From DASWDH01 sp035318505 (GTDB lineage Bacteria > Myxococcota_A > Polyangia > Polyangiales > Polyangiaceae): DNA of 64,000 bases. The notes beneath the pieces are model-generated. The model was given only the letters and a program-made list of their open reading frames with translations. It ran no database searches and had not been told where the DNA came from. The stretch covers positions 13,215 to 77,214 of the forward strand of contig DATHEQ010000285.1 of assembly GCA_035318505.1 (NCBI GenBank), given 5' to 3'. Every line of letters starts with the position of its first letter. The first letter of the stretch is position 1. This document shows, one piece after another, positions 29,046 to 36,504 of this stretch. The position numbers and the translations under genes were made by a program.

Positions 29046-31450
29046 AGCTCGCCTCGTACGCCGAGGATGGGCAGAAGGGGCAATCCCGACAGCGTTTGCC
29101 CTCGGCTGTAGTTGTAATTGTAGGTCATGGCTTCCGGGTTTTGGCGATTGTAGGCATTGCGCACATCGAGATACGCAGTGAGCCGCCACGAGGTGAACGT
29201 CCACGTCTTGTCGACGCGTAGATCGAGCGTGTGAAACGGCGCCACGCGCTGGGAGTTGGTGAGGGGCGAAGCGATGGGCGTGTAGGCGCCGGCGTCGAGG
29301 TCGGCGACCGCGCCGATGTACGGCGTGTACGGGTTGCCGGTGACGTAACGGAAGCGCCCGCCCAGCGACCACCCGCGACCGAGCCGGTAACTCGCCAGCG
29401 CGTTCAAAATATGGGTCTGATCGAATTCGAAGATGCCAAAGGATTGGGTGTCGTCGAGGCGCCGCTCGCTGCGGGAGATCGTGTACGCGACAAAACCCGA
29501 GAACGCACCGCCCGGTTTCCACCGCACCAAGAGCTCGCTGCCGAAGGTGCGCCCCTGGCCGGTGTTGGTGAAGTCGGTGCCGCCCTCGGCGCTCGAGGTT
29601 GCGGATCGCGCCACCACCAGACTGCGCAGATCTTTGTAAAAGCCTTCGAGCGAGACTTCCACATCCGGGGAGAGCTGTTGTTCGATGCCGAAGCTGTAGT
29701 GGATGGCGAGGTTGTTTTTGACGGAAGGCGAGCCGAACGGGGCAAGCGCTTCGAAAGGCTGAGGCGGTTGATGAAACGCACCCACGCCGCCTTTCAGTGT
29801 CGTGCGCCGGGGGCTCGGGGCGATGTCGAGTCGCGCGGTCAGGCGCGGATCGAAGGTCCATTGTCCCGATTCGCTGGAATAGTCGACGCGCAGACCGGGC
29901 AGGATCTTGAGGCCCGGCGCGGCCGCGAGATCGAGCATGGCAAAGGCGCCCGGTCGCCACAGCATGCCGCTGCCCGCAAGCGCGTATTTCGGTGCCGCGA
30001 AAATGGGGCCGGCCACTTCGCCGTCCGCGGGTCGGTTGGGAAGGTTCAACGTGACGTCGTAGTGGCCAGCCAAGAACGCCACCCCGGCGACCGCGGTGAC
30101 GGCGCGGCTCAGCTGGGTGCGCAGGTCAGAGCGCGAGTCGATGACGTTGTACGTGGCGTCGGCGCTGTTATTTCCGAGCGCGAAGTGCTCGCCGTTGGTG
30201 CCGAGGGATACCATGTTGATGAAGCGCGTTCGATCCGAGAGGCGGCTGTCGAGCCGCGCTTGCAGGCGCAGGAACGTCTCGGCTTGCGCGACTTTGCCGC
30301 CGAGGCCGGGATCTTCCGCGCTCGGCGATCGCACGTCGAGCGCGAACCGGTCGTCGGCGCCGAAGAAGAGAAGCCGCGCCGTCGTCGAGGAGGAAAGATC
30401 CTGCTCGATCATCGCCTGGTAATCGTAATAAACGGGAGCGGCGGTGACGCCGGCGCCGGCGCTGCGTAACGCCGATCCGAGCCATGCATCGACCCAAGAG
30501 CGTCGCCCGGCCACGAGAAACCGGGCCTTAGGACCGAGCGGCCCCTCCGCAAGAAGCCGGCCATCGAGAAGGTCGAACTGCAAGAGCCCTCCCAACCGAT
30601 CCTTGCGCGGCGAGCGAAAACCAAGATCGATGATGCCGCCCATTTGGCGGCCGTACTCGGGTGAGAAATTTCCCGGGTAGAAGTCGAGGCGCTCGAGCAC
30701 CTCGGTGGGGACGACCGACGTGATGCCGCCGAAATGGAACGCGTTCACGAGCCAAACGCCGTCTGCGAACACGCCCGTGTCCTGCGGGCCGGAGCCGCGC
30801 ACCACGAGGTTGCTGGAGATGCCGGAGGTGCGCGCTACGCCCGGCAAGTTCTCGACCGCGTGCAAGGCGTCGCCGTTGGTACCGGGCATCGTCGCGATCT
30901 CGGCAGGCTCGAGTACCTGTCGCGTGCTCTCGCGAGGTGCGCGCTGTCCGCGCACCTCGATATCCACAAAGCCGCCATTGTCGCCGTCATCGTCCTCCTC
31001 GGGCGCCAACTCCGTCGATCGATCGGCGAGGGCTGCGGCCGTGTCAGGGCCGGGGGGCGTCTGGGGCGCTTCTTTTTTGGCCGCCGCGAATGCGAATTGA
31101 AAAGGAATCTTCGATCGGATCGGGCGACCGCCGCGCGTCGCGGGCGCAAAACGAAGGCGCGGCGCGGCTGCAAGTGCCTCCGTGTCGAACGGCGCGCCGC
31201 CCGAGGTCGTCACGACGGCGCGCGTCACGTGCCCCTCGTCGTCGATGTCGAGCATGAGCACGACCACCGCCGTTGCACCGCTCGCCTCTTGCCCAGGTGG
31301 ATATTGCGGTTCGACCGTCTCCAGCACGCGAGGCGGCAAAAGCTCGGCCGCAGCGGCTCCCTGCGCGAGAGCGCGTTCGGCCGAGCCGACGATGACGATT
31401 GCGAACAGCGCGGCGCAAAGACGCCGCTTCGACGACGGACCGATGAGCAT
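29042..31450 (-). CDS. TonB-dependent outer-membrane receptor with N-terminal TonB_C-like domain
   Basis: 802 residues. After a signal peptide (to about 30) there is a TonB C-terminal-like domain at about 35-120 (PPRVLETVEPQYPPG, VTTSGGAPFDTEALAAAPRLRFAPA, KIPFQFAF). An acidic linker leads to a plug domain at about 180-290 (ALHAVENLPGVARTSGISSN, LVVRGSGPQDTGVFADGV, EYGRQMGGIIDLGFRSP) and a beta barrel to the C-terminus. It probably imports an unknown substrate across the outer membrane, energised by the ExbB/ExbD/TonB-like proteins encoded divergently. The predicted ECF-type promoter at 31484-31508 drives it. The fused TonB_C domain may act as a built-in signalling or coupling element. Confidence 0.92.
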   Translation of the reverse strand: MLIGPSSKRRLCAALFAIVIVGSAERALAQGAAAAELLPPRVLETVEPQYPPGQEASGATAVVVLMLDIDDEGHVTRAVVTTSGGAPFDTEALAAAPRLRFAPATRGGRPIRSKIPFQFAFAAAKKEAPQTPPGPDTAAALADRSTELAPEEDDDGDNGGFVDIEVRGQRAPRESTRQVLEPAEIATMPGTNGDALHAVENLPGVARTSGISSNLVVRGSGPQDTGVFADGVWLVNAFHFGGITSVVPTEVLERLDFYPGNFSPEYGRQMGGIIDLGFRSPRKDRLGGLLQFDLLDGRLLAEGPLGPKARFLVAGRRSWVDAWLGSALRSAGAGVTAAPVYYDYQAMIEQDLSSSTTARLLFFGADDRFALDVRSPSAEDPGLGGKVAQAETFLRLQARLDSRLSDRTRFINMVSLGTNGEHFALGNNSADATYNVIDSRSDLRTQLSRAVTAVAGVAFLAGHYDVTLNLPNRPADGEVAGPIFAAPKYALAGSGMLWRPGAFAMLDLAAAPGLKILPGLRVDYSSESGQWTFDPRLTARLDIAPSPRRTTLKGGVGAFHQPPQPFEALAPFGSPSVKNNLAIHYSFGIEQQLSPDVEVSLEGFYKDLRSLVVARSATSSAEGGTDFTNTGQGRTFGSELLVRWKPGGAFSGFVAYTISRSERRLDDTQSFGIFEFDQTHILNALASYRLGRGWSLGGRFRYVTGNPYTPYIGAVADLDAGAYTPIASPLTNSQRVAPFHTLDLRVDKTWTFTSWRLTAYLDVRNAYNRQNPEAMTYNYNYSRGQTLSGLPLLPILGVRGEL

Positions 31451-31483
31451 CGAGGAGCCTCGGAGAGCAGAGTTCGGCCCGTA

Positions 31484-31508
31484 GTGCCCGCGTCATCGCC
31501 GGCCGTTC
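31484..31508 (-). promoter_or_regulatory. Predicted ECF-sigma promoter of the TonB-dependent receptor operon
   Basis: On the minus strand GAAC (31508-31505) is followed after exactly 14 bp by CGGGCAC (31490-31484). The element lies 34 bp upstream of the receptor ATG and is arranged back-to-back with the exbB promoter; the two GAAC boxes are 5 bp apart. The same spacing and -10 box occur upstream of the sigma gene. Confidence 0.7.
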
Positions 31509-31513
31509 ACTTT

Positions 31514-31538
31514 GAACACTCGCCGTTCGTGCGGGCAC
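31514..31538 (+). promoter_or_regulatory. Predicted ECF-sigma promoter of exbB-exbD-tonB
   Basis: GAAC (31514-31517), 14 bp, CGGGCAC (31532-31538). Flanking bases also match the sigma-gene site: both read CTTTGAACA before the spacer and CGGGCACC after it. The -10 ends 9 bp before the GTG at 31548, so that start would be almost leaderless. Confidence 0.7.
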
Positions 31539-31547
31539 CTAAGCGTC

Positions 31548-32210
31548 GTGAAAATCGTACTCATTGCCAAATCGATGATGTTGACGGCGGGCTCCGCCCC
31601 GCTCCTCTATCTCATGATCGCGCTCAGCGTCGTCAGCATGGCGATCATGCTCGAGCGCGCATGGTTCTTCGGAAGCATGCGCGAAGATCTGGATGCGCTG
31701 TTGCGTGACCTCGGCGCCTACTTGTCTGCTGGCGATCTGATCGGTGCGCGTGCGAGGTTCTCTTCCTCGCGATCGGCCGAAGCAGCGGTGGTCGTGGCGG
31801 GACTGGGACAGGCTTTGCGCGGTCCCGAAGCGGCGGCCGAAGCAATGTCCGGTGCCATGACGCGGCAACGCTTGAAGCTCGAGCATCGACTTTCCTTTTT
31901 GGGAACCCTCGGGAACAACGCGCCGTTCATCGGTCTGCTCGGAACGGTGGTGGGGATCGTGATGGCGTTCGACCGGCTCGGCGCGGCCCGGGTCGACGGA
32001 CACCAAGCCGTGCCGGCCGAAGTGATGTCGAGCATCGCCGAGGCCCTCGTGGCCACCGCCATCGGGCTCGCCGTGGCCATACCCGCCGTGGCGGCGTTCA
32101 ACCATTTTCAGCGACGGATTAGGGTCATCAGCGGCAACGCCGATGCCCTGACGAAGCTGCTTCTCGCGCACTTGCGCGGAGCGGGCGTCGATCGCTCGCA
32201 GGGCTCCTGA
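31548..32210 (+). CDS. exbB: ExbB/TolQ-type proton channel subunit
   Basis: 220 residues from a GTG at 31548. A TTG at 31512 would lie inside the predicted promoter and is unlikely; ATGs at 31575 and 31578 are further options. Helices occur at about 10-32, 130-160 and 165-200, and the diagnostic channel segment is LGTLGNNAPFIGLLGTVVGIVMAF. The second conserved segment is SIAEALVATAIGLAVAIPAVAAFNHF. With ExbD and a TonB-like protein it should convert the proton motive force into outer-membrane transport. It is first in a three-gene operon. Confidence 0.92.
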   Translation: MKIVLIAKSMMLTAGSAPLLYLMIALSVVSMAIMLERAWFFGSMREDLDALLRDLGAYLSAGDLIGARARFSSSRSAEAAVVVAGLGQALRGPEAAAEAMSGAMTRQRLKLEHRLSFLGTLGNNAPFIGLLGTVVGIVMAFDRLGAARVDGHQAVPAEVMSSIAEALVATAIGLAVAIPAVAAFNHFQRRIRVISGNADALTKLLLAHLRGAGVDRSQGS

Positions 32211-32211
32211 G

Positions 32212-32637
32212 ATGGGCGCCGTCGAACAAGCTGCAAGTGAGGAGACCATCGTCGGCATCAACGTGACGCCGCTCGTCGACATCACATTGGTGTTGCTCAT
32301 CGTCTTCATGGTCACCGCCAAGCTCATCGTCTCCGAGGCCATTCCCTTCGACTTGCCCAAGGCGGCGACGGGCGGCGCGGTGCAAGTCGTCTTCACCGTG
32401 TCGCTCGACGCAAGCGGACAAGTTCGGGTCGACGGCAAAGAGATGCAGGGCGATGAGAGCCTTCGCCGCGCAGCTCACGAAGCGCTCGCGCGCGACGCCG
32501 AGATCCGCACCGTCGTGCAGGCGTCATCGGTCGTACCGCACGGCACCGTCGTTCATGTGCTCGACCAGCTGCGCCAGGCGGGCATCCGGCGCATTGCCTT
32601 CGGCGTCGACAAGACGCCTTTGGAGCCGGCGCGGTGA
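32212..32637 (+). CDS. exbD: ExbD/TolR-type transport protein
   Basis: 141 residues. The single N-terminal helix holds the functional Asp in NVTPLVDITLVLLIVFMVT, and the periplasmic domain ends LRQAGIRRIAFGVD, as usual for ExbD/TolR. It begins 1 bp after the ExbB stop and its end overlaps the TonB-like gene (GTGA). ExbD assignment rather than TolR rests on the TonB-like neighbour and the divergent receptor; no Pal or TolB gene is present. Confidence 0.92.
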   Translation: MGAVEQAASEETIVGINVTPLVDITLVLLIVFMVTAKLIVSEAIPFDLPKAATGGAVQVVFTVSLDASGQVRVDGKEMQGDESLRRAAHEALARDAEIRTVVQASSVVPHGTVVHVLDQLRQAGIRRIAFGVDKTPLEPAR

Positions 32638-33398
32638 GCGCCCACAGTTTGGTTCCTTGGGTGGTGGTCGCGCTCTGCGTGCATGGCGCAACGCTCGCCG
32701 CATCGGACCGCCCCCCGCCGGAAAATTCGTGGTCCGCCCTGCCGCTCGAAGTGGAGCTCGCTGCCGAGGCGGATCCCGAGCCGCCGCCGACACCGGACGT
32801 GCCCGCGCCGCCGGAAGAAGCTGCACCAAGCGCACCCGTGCCTGTCCGGTCTCTGCCTGCGAAAACGGAGCCGCGCTCGGCGGCGACGCCACCTTCGGTG
32901 GGTCCCGCCGCGAAGGTGGGCGCGCTGCTCACTTCCGGCGATGCGACGGACAGCGACGATCCGGTCGCGTTCTTGAGCGATCCCAACGGCGGTGTCTACG
33001 GCTCTGGCGTGGTCGCGCGCGGCGCTCGAGCCGAGCACGGTGTGGGACCGGCCGTGGGAGCGTCGGCCCCGGTGACCGGGCCAAGCCGCGCAGGTGGTGA
33101 CGCGGTCACGCCTCCCGCCAACCTGAGCCGGGCACCGTCGCTCGACGAGGTCGACGCCTGTCGCGGTTTTTTCCCCGCCGAGGCCGGGGTCGATGCGGCG
33201 AAGGTCGATCTCGTGGTCGTCGTGCAAGCGGGGGGACGCGTGGCCAGCGCGACCGTCGTCCGGGAAGCCCCCGATGGGGAGGGGTTCGGTCGCGCCGCGC
33301 GCGCGTGCCTTCTTTCCAAGCGGTTTACCCCGGCAGCCGACCGCGCCGGGCGCGCAGTGACCGCGTCGACCGCGGTCCGCGTGCATTTCACGCGCTGA
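32634..33398 (+). CDS. TonB-like energy-transducing protein
   Basis: 254 residues from a GTG at 32634. An N-terminal hydrophobic segment (LVPWVVVALCVHGATLAAS) is followed by a Pro/Glu/Ala-rich stretch (PEPPPTPDVPAPPEEAAPS), typical of the TonB periplasmic spacer. The C-terminal 85 residues match a TonB_C fold in pattern (VDLVVVVQAGGRVASATVV, ACLLSKRFTPAADRAG). Sequence divergence from classical TonB is large, and the membrane anchor is short, so this is family-level only. It is third in the exbB operon and probably contacts the receptor encoded at 29042-31450. Confidence 0.82.
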   Translation: MSAHSLVPWVVVALCVHGATLAASDRPPPENSWSALPLEVELAAEADPEPPPTPDVPAPPEEAAPSAPVPVRSLPAKTEPRSAATPPSVGPAAKVGALLTSGDATDSDDPVAFLSDPNGGVYGSGVVARGARAEHGVGPAVGASAPVTGPSRAGGDAVTPPANLSRAPSLDEVDACRGFFPAEAGVDAAKVDLVVVVQAGGRVASATVVREAPDGEGFGRAARACLLSKRFTPAADRAGRAVTASTAVRVHFTR

Positions 33399-33407
33399 TA
33401 TTTCTTT

Positions 33408-33432
33408 GAACAGTCGCCCTGGTCACGGGCAC
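33408..33432 (+). promoter_or_regulatory. Predicted autoregulated promoter of the ECF sigma gene
   Basis: GAAC (33408-33411), 14 bp, CGGGCAC (33426-33432), identical in spacing and boxes to the sites at 31514 and 31508. Transcription would start near 33439, followed by a GAGAAGAG ribosome binding site (33442-33449) and the TTG start at 33458. Positive autoregulation is typical of ECF factors. Confidence 0.7.
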
Positions 33433-33457
33433 CAACCTCTCGAGAAGAGTCACGGCC

Positions 33458-34102
33458 TTGCGTATTGCCCCCCTTTCCCATGACACTGCCGCCGGCGCCG
33501 GGACGCGTTTCCCCGGCGATTGTGCGACCTTGACCTCGATTCTGACTGGGGCGACAGAAGAGTCCGCGCTGCTCGAGCGGCTGAGGGAGGGGGAGCCCGG
33601 CGCGGTGGCGGAGGTCTACGACCGTCACCAGGCGACCGTCCACGCGTTTGCGCGCCGCCTCATCGGAGATGCTGCCGCGGCGCAAGACCTGGTGCATGAG
33701 ACCTTCGTTTCGCTCCCCGGTGCCATTCGGCGGTTCGAGGGGGGATCGTCGCTTCGCACGTTTCTTCTTTCGATCGCCGTCAATCACGCGCGGCATCACC
33801 TCCGAGCCGCTTCGCGCCGGCGGCAAGCGATGGAGCGGTTCTCTCACGAGTCGCTCAATCGTCCGTCCGCGAGCGGCCCGGAGCAGCACGCCATGCGCGT
33901 CGATCTCGCGCGCGAGCTGTCGCGCGCGCTCGACCTTATTCCGCTCGATCAGCGCGTCGCCTTCGTCCTCTGCGAAGTCGAAGAACGGACTTCCAAGGAA
34001 GCGGCGAATATCGTGGGAGCCCCCGAGGCCACCGTGCGAACTCGGGTCTTTCATGCCAAAAAGAAGCTGCGTGACGAGCTCGAACGGCGAGGTTGGCGAT
34101 GA
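33458..34102 (+). CDS. ECF-type RNA polymerase sigma factor
   Basis: 214 residues from a TTG at 33458. Region 2 (about 40-115) includes EVYDRHQATVHAFARRLIGDAAAAQDLVHETFV and SLRTFLLSIAVNHARHHL. Region 4 (about 150-205) includes LDLIPLDQRVAFVLCEVEERTSKEAANIVGAPEATVRTRVFHAKKKL. The approximately 35 residues before region 2 are not typical, so a later start is possible. The overlap of its stop with the next gene (ATGA), which encodes a one-helix membrane protein, fits a sigma/anti-sigma pair. Its likely targets are itself, exbB-exbD-tonB and the TonB-dependent receptor, based on the shared promoter motif. Confidence 0.92.
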   Translation: MRIAPLSHDTAAGAGTRFPGDCATLTSILTGATEESALLERLREGEPGAVAEVYDRHQATVHAFARRLIGDAAAAQDLVHETFVSLPGAIRRFEGGSSLRTFLLSIAVNHARHHLRAASRRRQAMERFSHESLNRPSASGPEQHAMRVDLARELSRALDLIPLDQRVAFVLCEVEERTSKEAANIVGAPEATVRTRVFHAKKKLRDELERRGWR

Positions 34103-34899
34103 GCACGAATGACGCCTTCGATCGAGCCGTACAGGCGTTGCGCGAAACGGGCGACAGCTCGGCCGCCGATGTGGCGCGCACGCGCACGCGCGTGCTGGAC
34201 ACGCTCTCTCGCGGCGAGCGACGTGGCCGGCGCACGTTCTGGGTGCTGCTCCCGATCGCCGCGGTGCTCGCCGGTGGAGCGGCGTTCGCCAAGAGCGACG
34301 TCGTGCACCGGGCGTGGACCGGCCTCGCCGAGACGGTGGGCATCGCTGCGCCGGCGGAGAAATTGGCGGTACCGGTCGCGCCGCTGAGCGGGCCGGCAAA
34401 CGAGGTGCCCACGGTAGGCCCGGTGGAGAGCGTGGCTGCCGCGGAGGTCGTTGCTCCGCGCGAGCCCGTTGTCGAAAAGGATATTGTGCCCGTTGCACCT
34501 CGTCGTCAGCGTGCGGCGGGTGGAGCGCCACGTGCCGCTCCGCCAGCGGCTCCGGCCTCGGCAACGGTCGAACCTGAAGCCGAGAGCGCCGTCGCGGGGC
34601 GAGCGGACGACGGCGAAGCTGCGGCGCTCCAGCTTTACAAAGACGCTTACCGCCTCCACTTCGTCGAGCAACGCTACGCTGCCGCGCTCGCCGCATGGGA
34701 CGAATATTTGCGCGCGGTGCCCGCCGGACGTCTCGTCGTCGAAGCGCGCTACAATCGCGCCATCGCTCTCGTTCGCCTCGGGCGTCGCAGTGAAGCCGAA
34801 AGCGCGCTCGCCCCGTTTGCGCGCGGCGAAGTCAGCGGCGGGTACCGGGCTCGCGAAGCGCGCGAGCTGCTCGATGCGTTGAACGGATCAGTGCCCTGA
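34099..34899 (+). CDS. Putative anti-sigma-like membrane protein with C-terminal TPR-like part
   Basis: 266 residues. The N-terminal 45 residues are charged and cytoplasmic, one helix lies at about 47-64 (FWVLLPIAAVLAGGAAFA), then a Pro/Ala/Val-rich linker, and finally a TPR-like region at about 180-260 (AALQLYKDAYRLHFVEQRYAAALAAWDEYLR). The ATG overlaps the sigma stop. There is no zinc-binding HxxxCxxC motif, so it is not a standard ZAS anti-sigma factor. The anti-sigma role is inferred from position and topology alone. Confidence 0.72.
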   Translation: MSTNDAFDRAVQALRETGDSSAADVARTRTRVLDTLSRGERRGRRTFWVLLPIAAVLAGGAAFAKSDVVHRAWTGLAETVGIAAPAEKLAVPVAPLSGPANEVPTVGPVESVAAAEVVAPREPVVEKDIVPVAPRRQRAAGGAPRAAPPAAPASATVEPEAESAVAGRADDGEAAALQLYKDAYRLHFVEQRYAAALAAWDEYLRAVPAGRLVVEARYNRAIALVRLGRRSEAESALAPFARGEVSGGYRAREARELLDALNGSVP

Positions 34900-34907
34900 A
34901 GGCACTG
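34889..34907 (+). terminator. Hairpin over the anti-sigma-like gene stop codon
   Basis: CAGTGCC / GGCACTG form a perfect 7-bp stem with a 5-nt loop that contains the TGA stop. It lies 17 bp before the next ATG and is followed by TGTTCT. It may terminate or attenuate transcription between the sigma pair and the repeat protein. Confidence 0.45.
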
Positions 34908-34923
34908 TGTTCTAGGAACCATC

Positions 34924-36483
34924 ATGATGTCGACTCGTCTCTTCTGCTGCGCGGCTGCGGCCGCGGCTCTCCTTGGCGTTTCGCCGGCGCGTAGCGCGCC
35001 CGCCAGCGCCCCATCCGGCATCGCGCTGCGCACCGACGGCGGCGAGGATCTCGACGAGCCCGGCCTGCGACTCGCGCTCCAAAACACGCTCGGCGTTTCC
35101 ATCAACGAGCCAAGGGCTGACAGAAGCGAGCCGCTCGCCACCGTGGTGGTGCGGCGTCACTCCGACGGCAGCGTGACCATCGTCTTCGTGCGTCCCGACG
35201 GCCGTGAGGTCGAGCGTACCCTCGATCTCCCCTCCGACCGAAAGCTCGCCACCGAGACCATCGCGCTCGCTGCCGGCAATCTCGTCCGTGACGAAGCCGC
35301 CGAGCTGGTCGCCACGCTGACGCCGCCTCCTGCCGCATCGCCGGAAGTGCTGGCGCCGCCCGACGGCCCTACGGTCGATGCCGCGGCAGCGCCGGCGCCG
35401 CCGACCACCCGGCGTGTGTCGTGCACCGACGCGGAACCGATTTTTTTCGGCGCCGACTTCGCGCCGTACGCCGGAACATCGTCGAAATACCCTGACCGGC
35501 GGCGCACGCTCTCGTTCAACTTCGTGGGCGGCTATGCGCGCGGCTTACGAGGCTTCGAGCTCGGCGTGGGAGCCAACATCGAATCGGCCTTCATGTGCGG
35601 CGCACAGATCGCTGCGGGCGCCAATGTCGTTCTGGGCGATGTGCACGGCGTGCAGATCGCGGTCGCCAACGTCGCGCTCGGGGCCATTGAAGGCGTGCAG
35701 CTCGGGGTCGTGAGCGTCGCCAAGGGGGACATCGAAGGCGCGCAGATCGGCGCCGTTTCTCTCGGCGGCGGATCACTCGTCGGCGTGCAGCTCGGCGTCG
35801 TGAACGCACTCGGCGGGTCGGTGAACGGCAACCAATCGGGCGTCGTCAACTTGGCCTCTTCCGACGTCCGAGGCGCGCAGATCGGCGTCGTCAACGTGGC
35901 GCACGGAGCCGTCGATGGCGTGCAGGTCGGCACGACCAACGTCGCCACCGGCGAAGTTCGCGGCGCGCAAGTGGGGGTCGTCAACTACGCCGACGTTTCC
36001 GATTACCCGATCGGCGTGGTGAGCGTCGTCCGCCACGGCCGCACCAGCGCCGACGGTTGGGTGACGGAGTCTGGCATCGGCATGGTCGGCGTTCGTCACG
36101 GAGGGCGCGTCATTCACAACGTGTATGGCGTCGGTTATCGCGCCGGTTCCACGACGGCGTGGTCATTCGCACTCGGCCTCGGCGTTCGCGCCGAGCTCGC
36201 GCCCAAGCTGCACGTCGACTTCGAAGCGATTGCCTATTGGTTGCAGCGCGGTCAACCGTTCTCCGAGGACGCCCAAGTGTCGTCGCTCGGCGCGTCGTTT
36301 GGCTACGCGCTCACGCCGGTGTTCGGCATCTTCGCCGCGCCGACCTTGAATGTACTGGTGACGCCCGACAAAGAATTATCGAACGTGGGGCCGCCCTGGA
36401 GCACGTCGCTTCTCTACGAAGACACCACGGTCACGGTGCGCGCCTGGCCGGGCGGCGCGCTCGGGGTTCGCGCTTCGCTCTAG
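34924..36483 (+). CDS. Exported surface-repeat protein (LA_2272-like 15-residue repeats)
   Basis: 519 residues with a signal peptide (CCAAAAAALLGVSPARSA). The N-terminal 160 residues are mixed. Residues of about 220-365 hold about nine tandem 15-residue units with the pattern G-x-Q-x-G-V-V-N-V-A-x-G-x-V-x, for example GVQLGVVSVAKGDIE and GAQIGVVNVAHGAVD. This resembles the LA_2272 family of surface repeat proteins known from Leptospira and other bacteria, and predicts a stacked beta structure. The final 150 residues look like an outer-membrane beta domain. It follows the sigma/anti-sigma pair by 24 bp, but a hairpin lies between, so coregulation is uncertain. Confidence 0.8.
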   Translation: MMSTRLFCCAAAAAALLGVSPARSAPASAPSGIALRTDGGEDLDEPGLRLALQNTLGVSINEPRADRSEPLATVVVRRHSDGSVTIVFVRPDGREVERTLDLPSDRKLATETIALAAGNLVRDEAAELVATLTPPPAASPEVLAPPDGPTVDAAAAPAPPTTRRVSCTDAEPIFFGADFAPYAGTSSKYPDRRRTLSFNFVGGYARGLRGFELGVGANIESAFMCGAQIAAGANVVLGDVHGVQIAVANVALGAIEGVQLGVVSVAKGDIEGAQIGAVSLGGGSLVGVQLGVVNALGGSVNGNQSGVVNLASSDVRGAQIGVVNVAHGAVDGVQVGTTNVATGEVRGAQVGVVNYADVSDYPIGVVSVVRHGRTSADGWVTESGIGMVGVRHGGRVIHNVYGVGYRAGSTTAWSFALGLGVRAELAPKLHVDFEAIAYWLQRGQPFSEDAQVSSLGASFGYALTPVFGIFAAPTLNVLVTPDKELSNVGPPWSTSLLYEDTTVTVRAWPGGALGVRASL

Positions 36484-36504
36484 TTCCGCGCCGGGATACG
36501 AGCT

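Noticed and set aside
31512..31547. TTG at 31512 as start of exbB
   Set aside because: It lies within the predicted ECF promoter, so it would be upstream of the transcription start.
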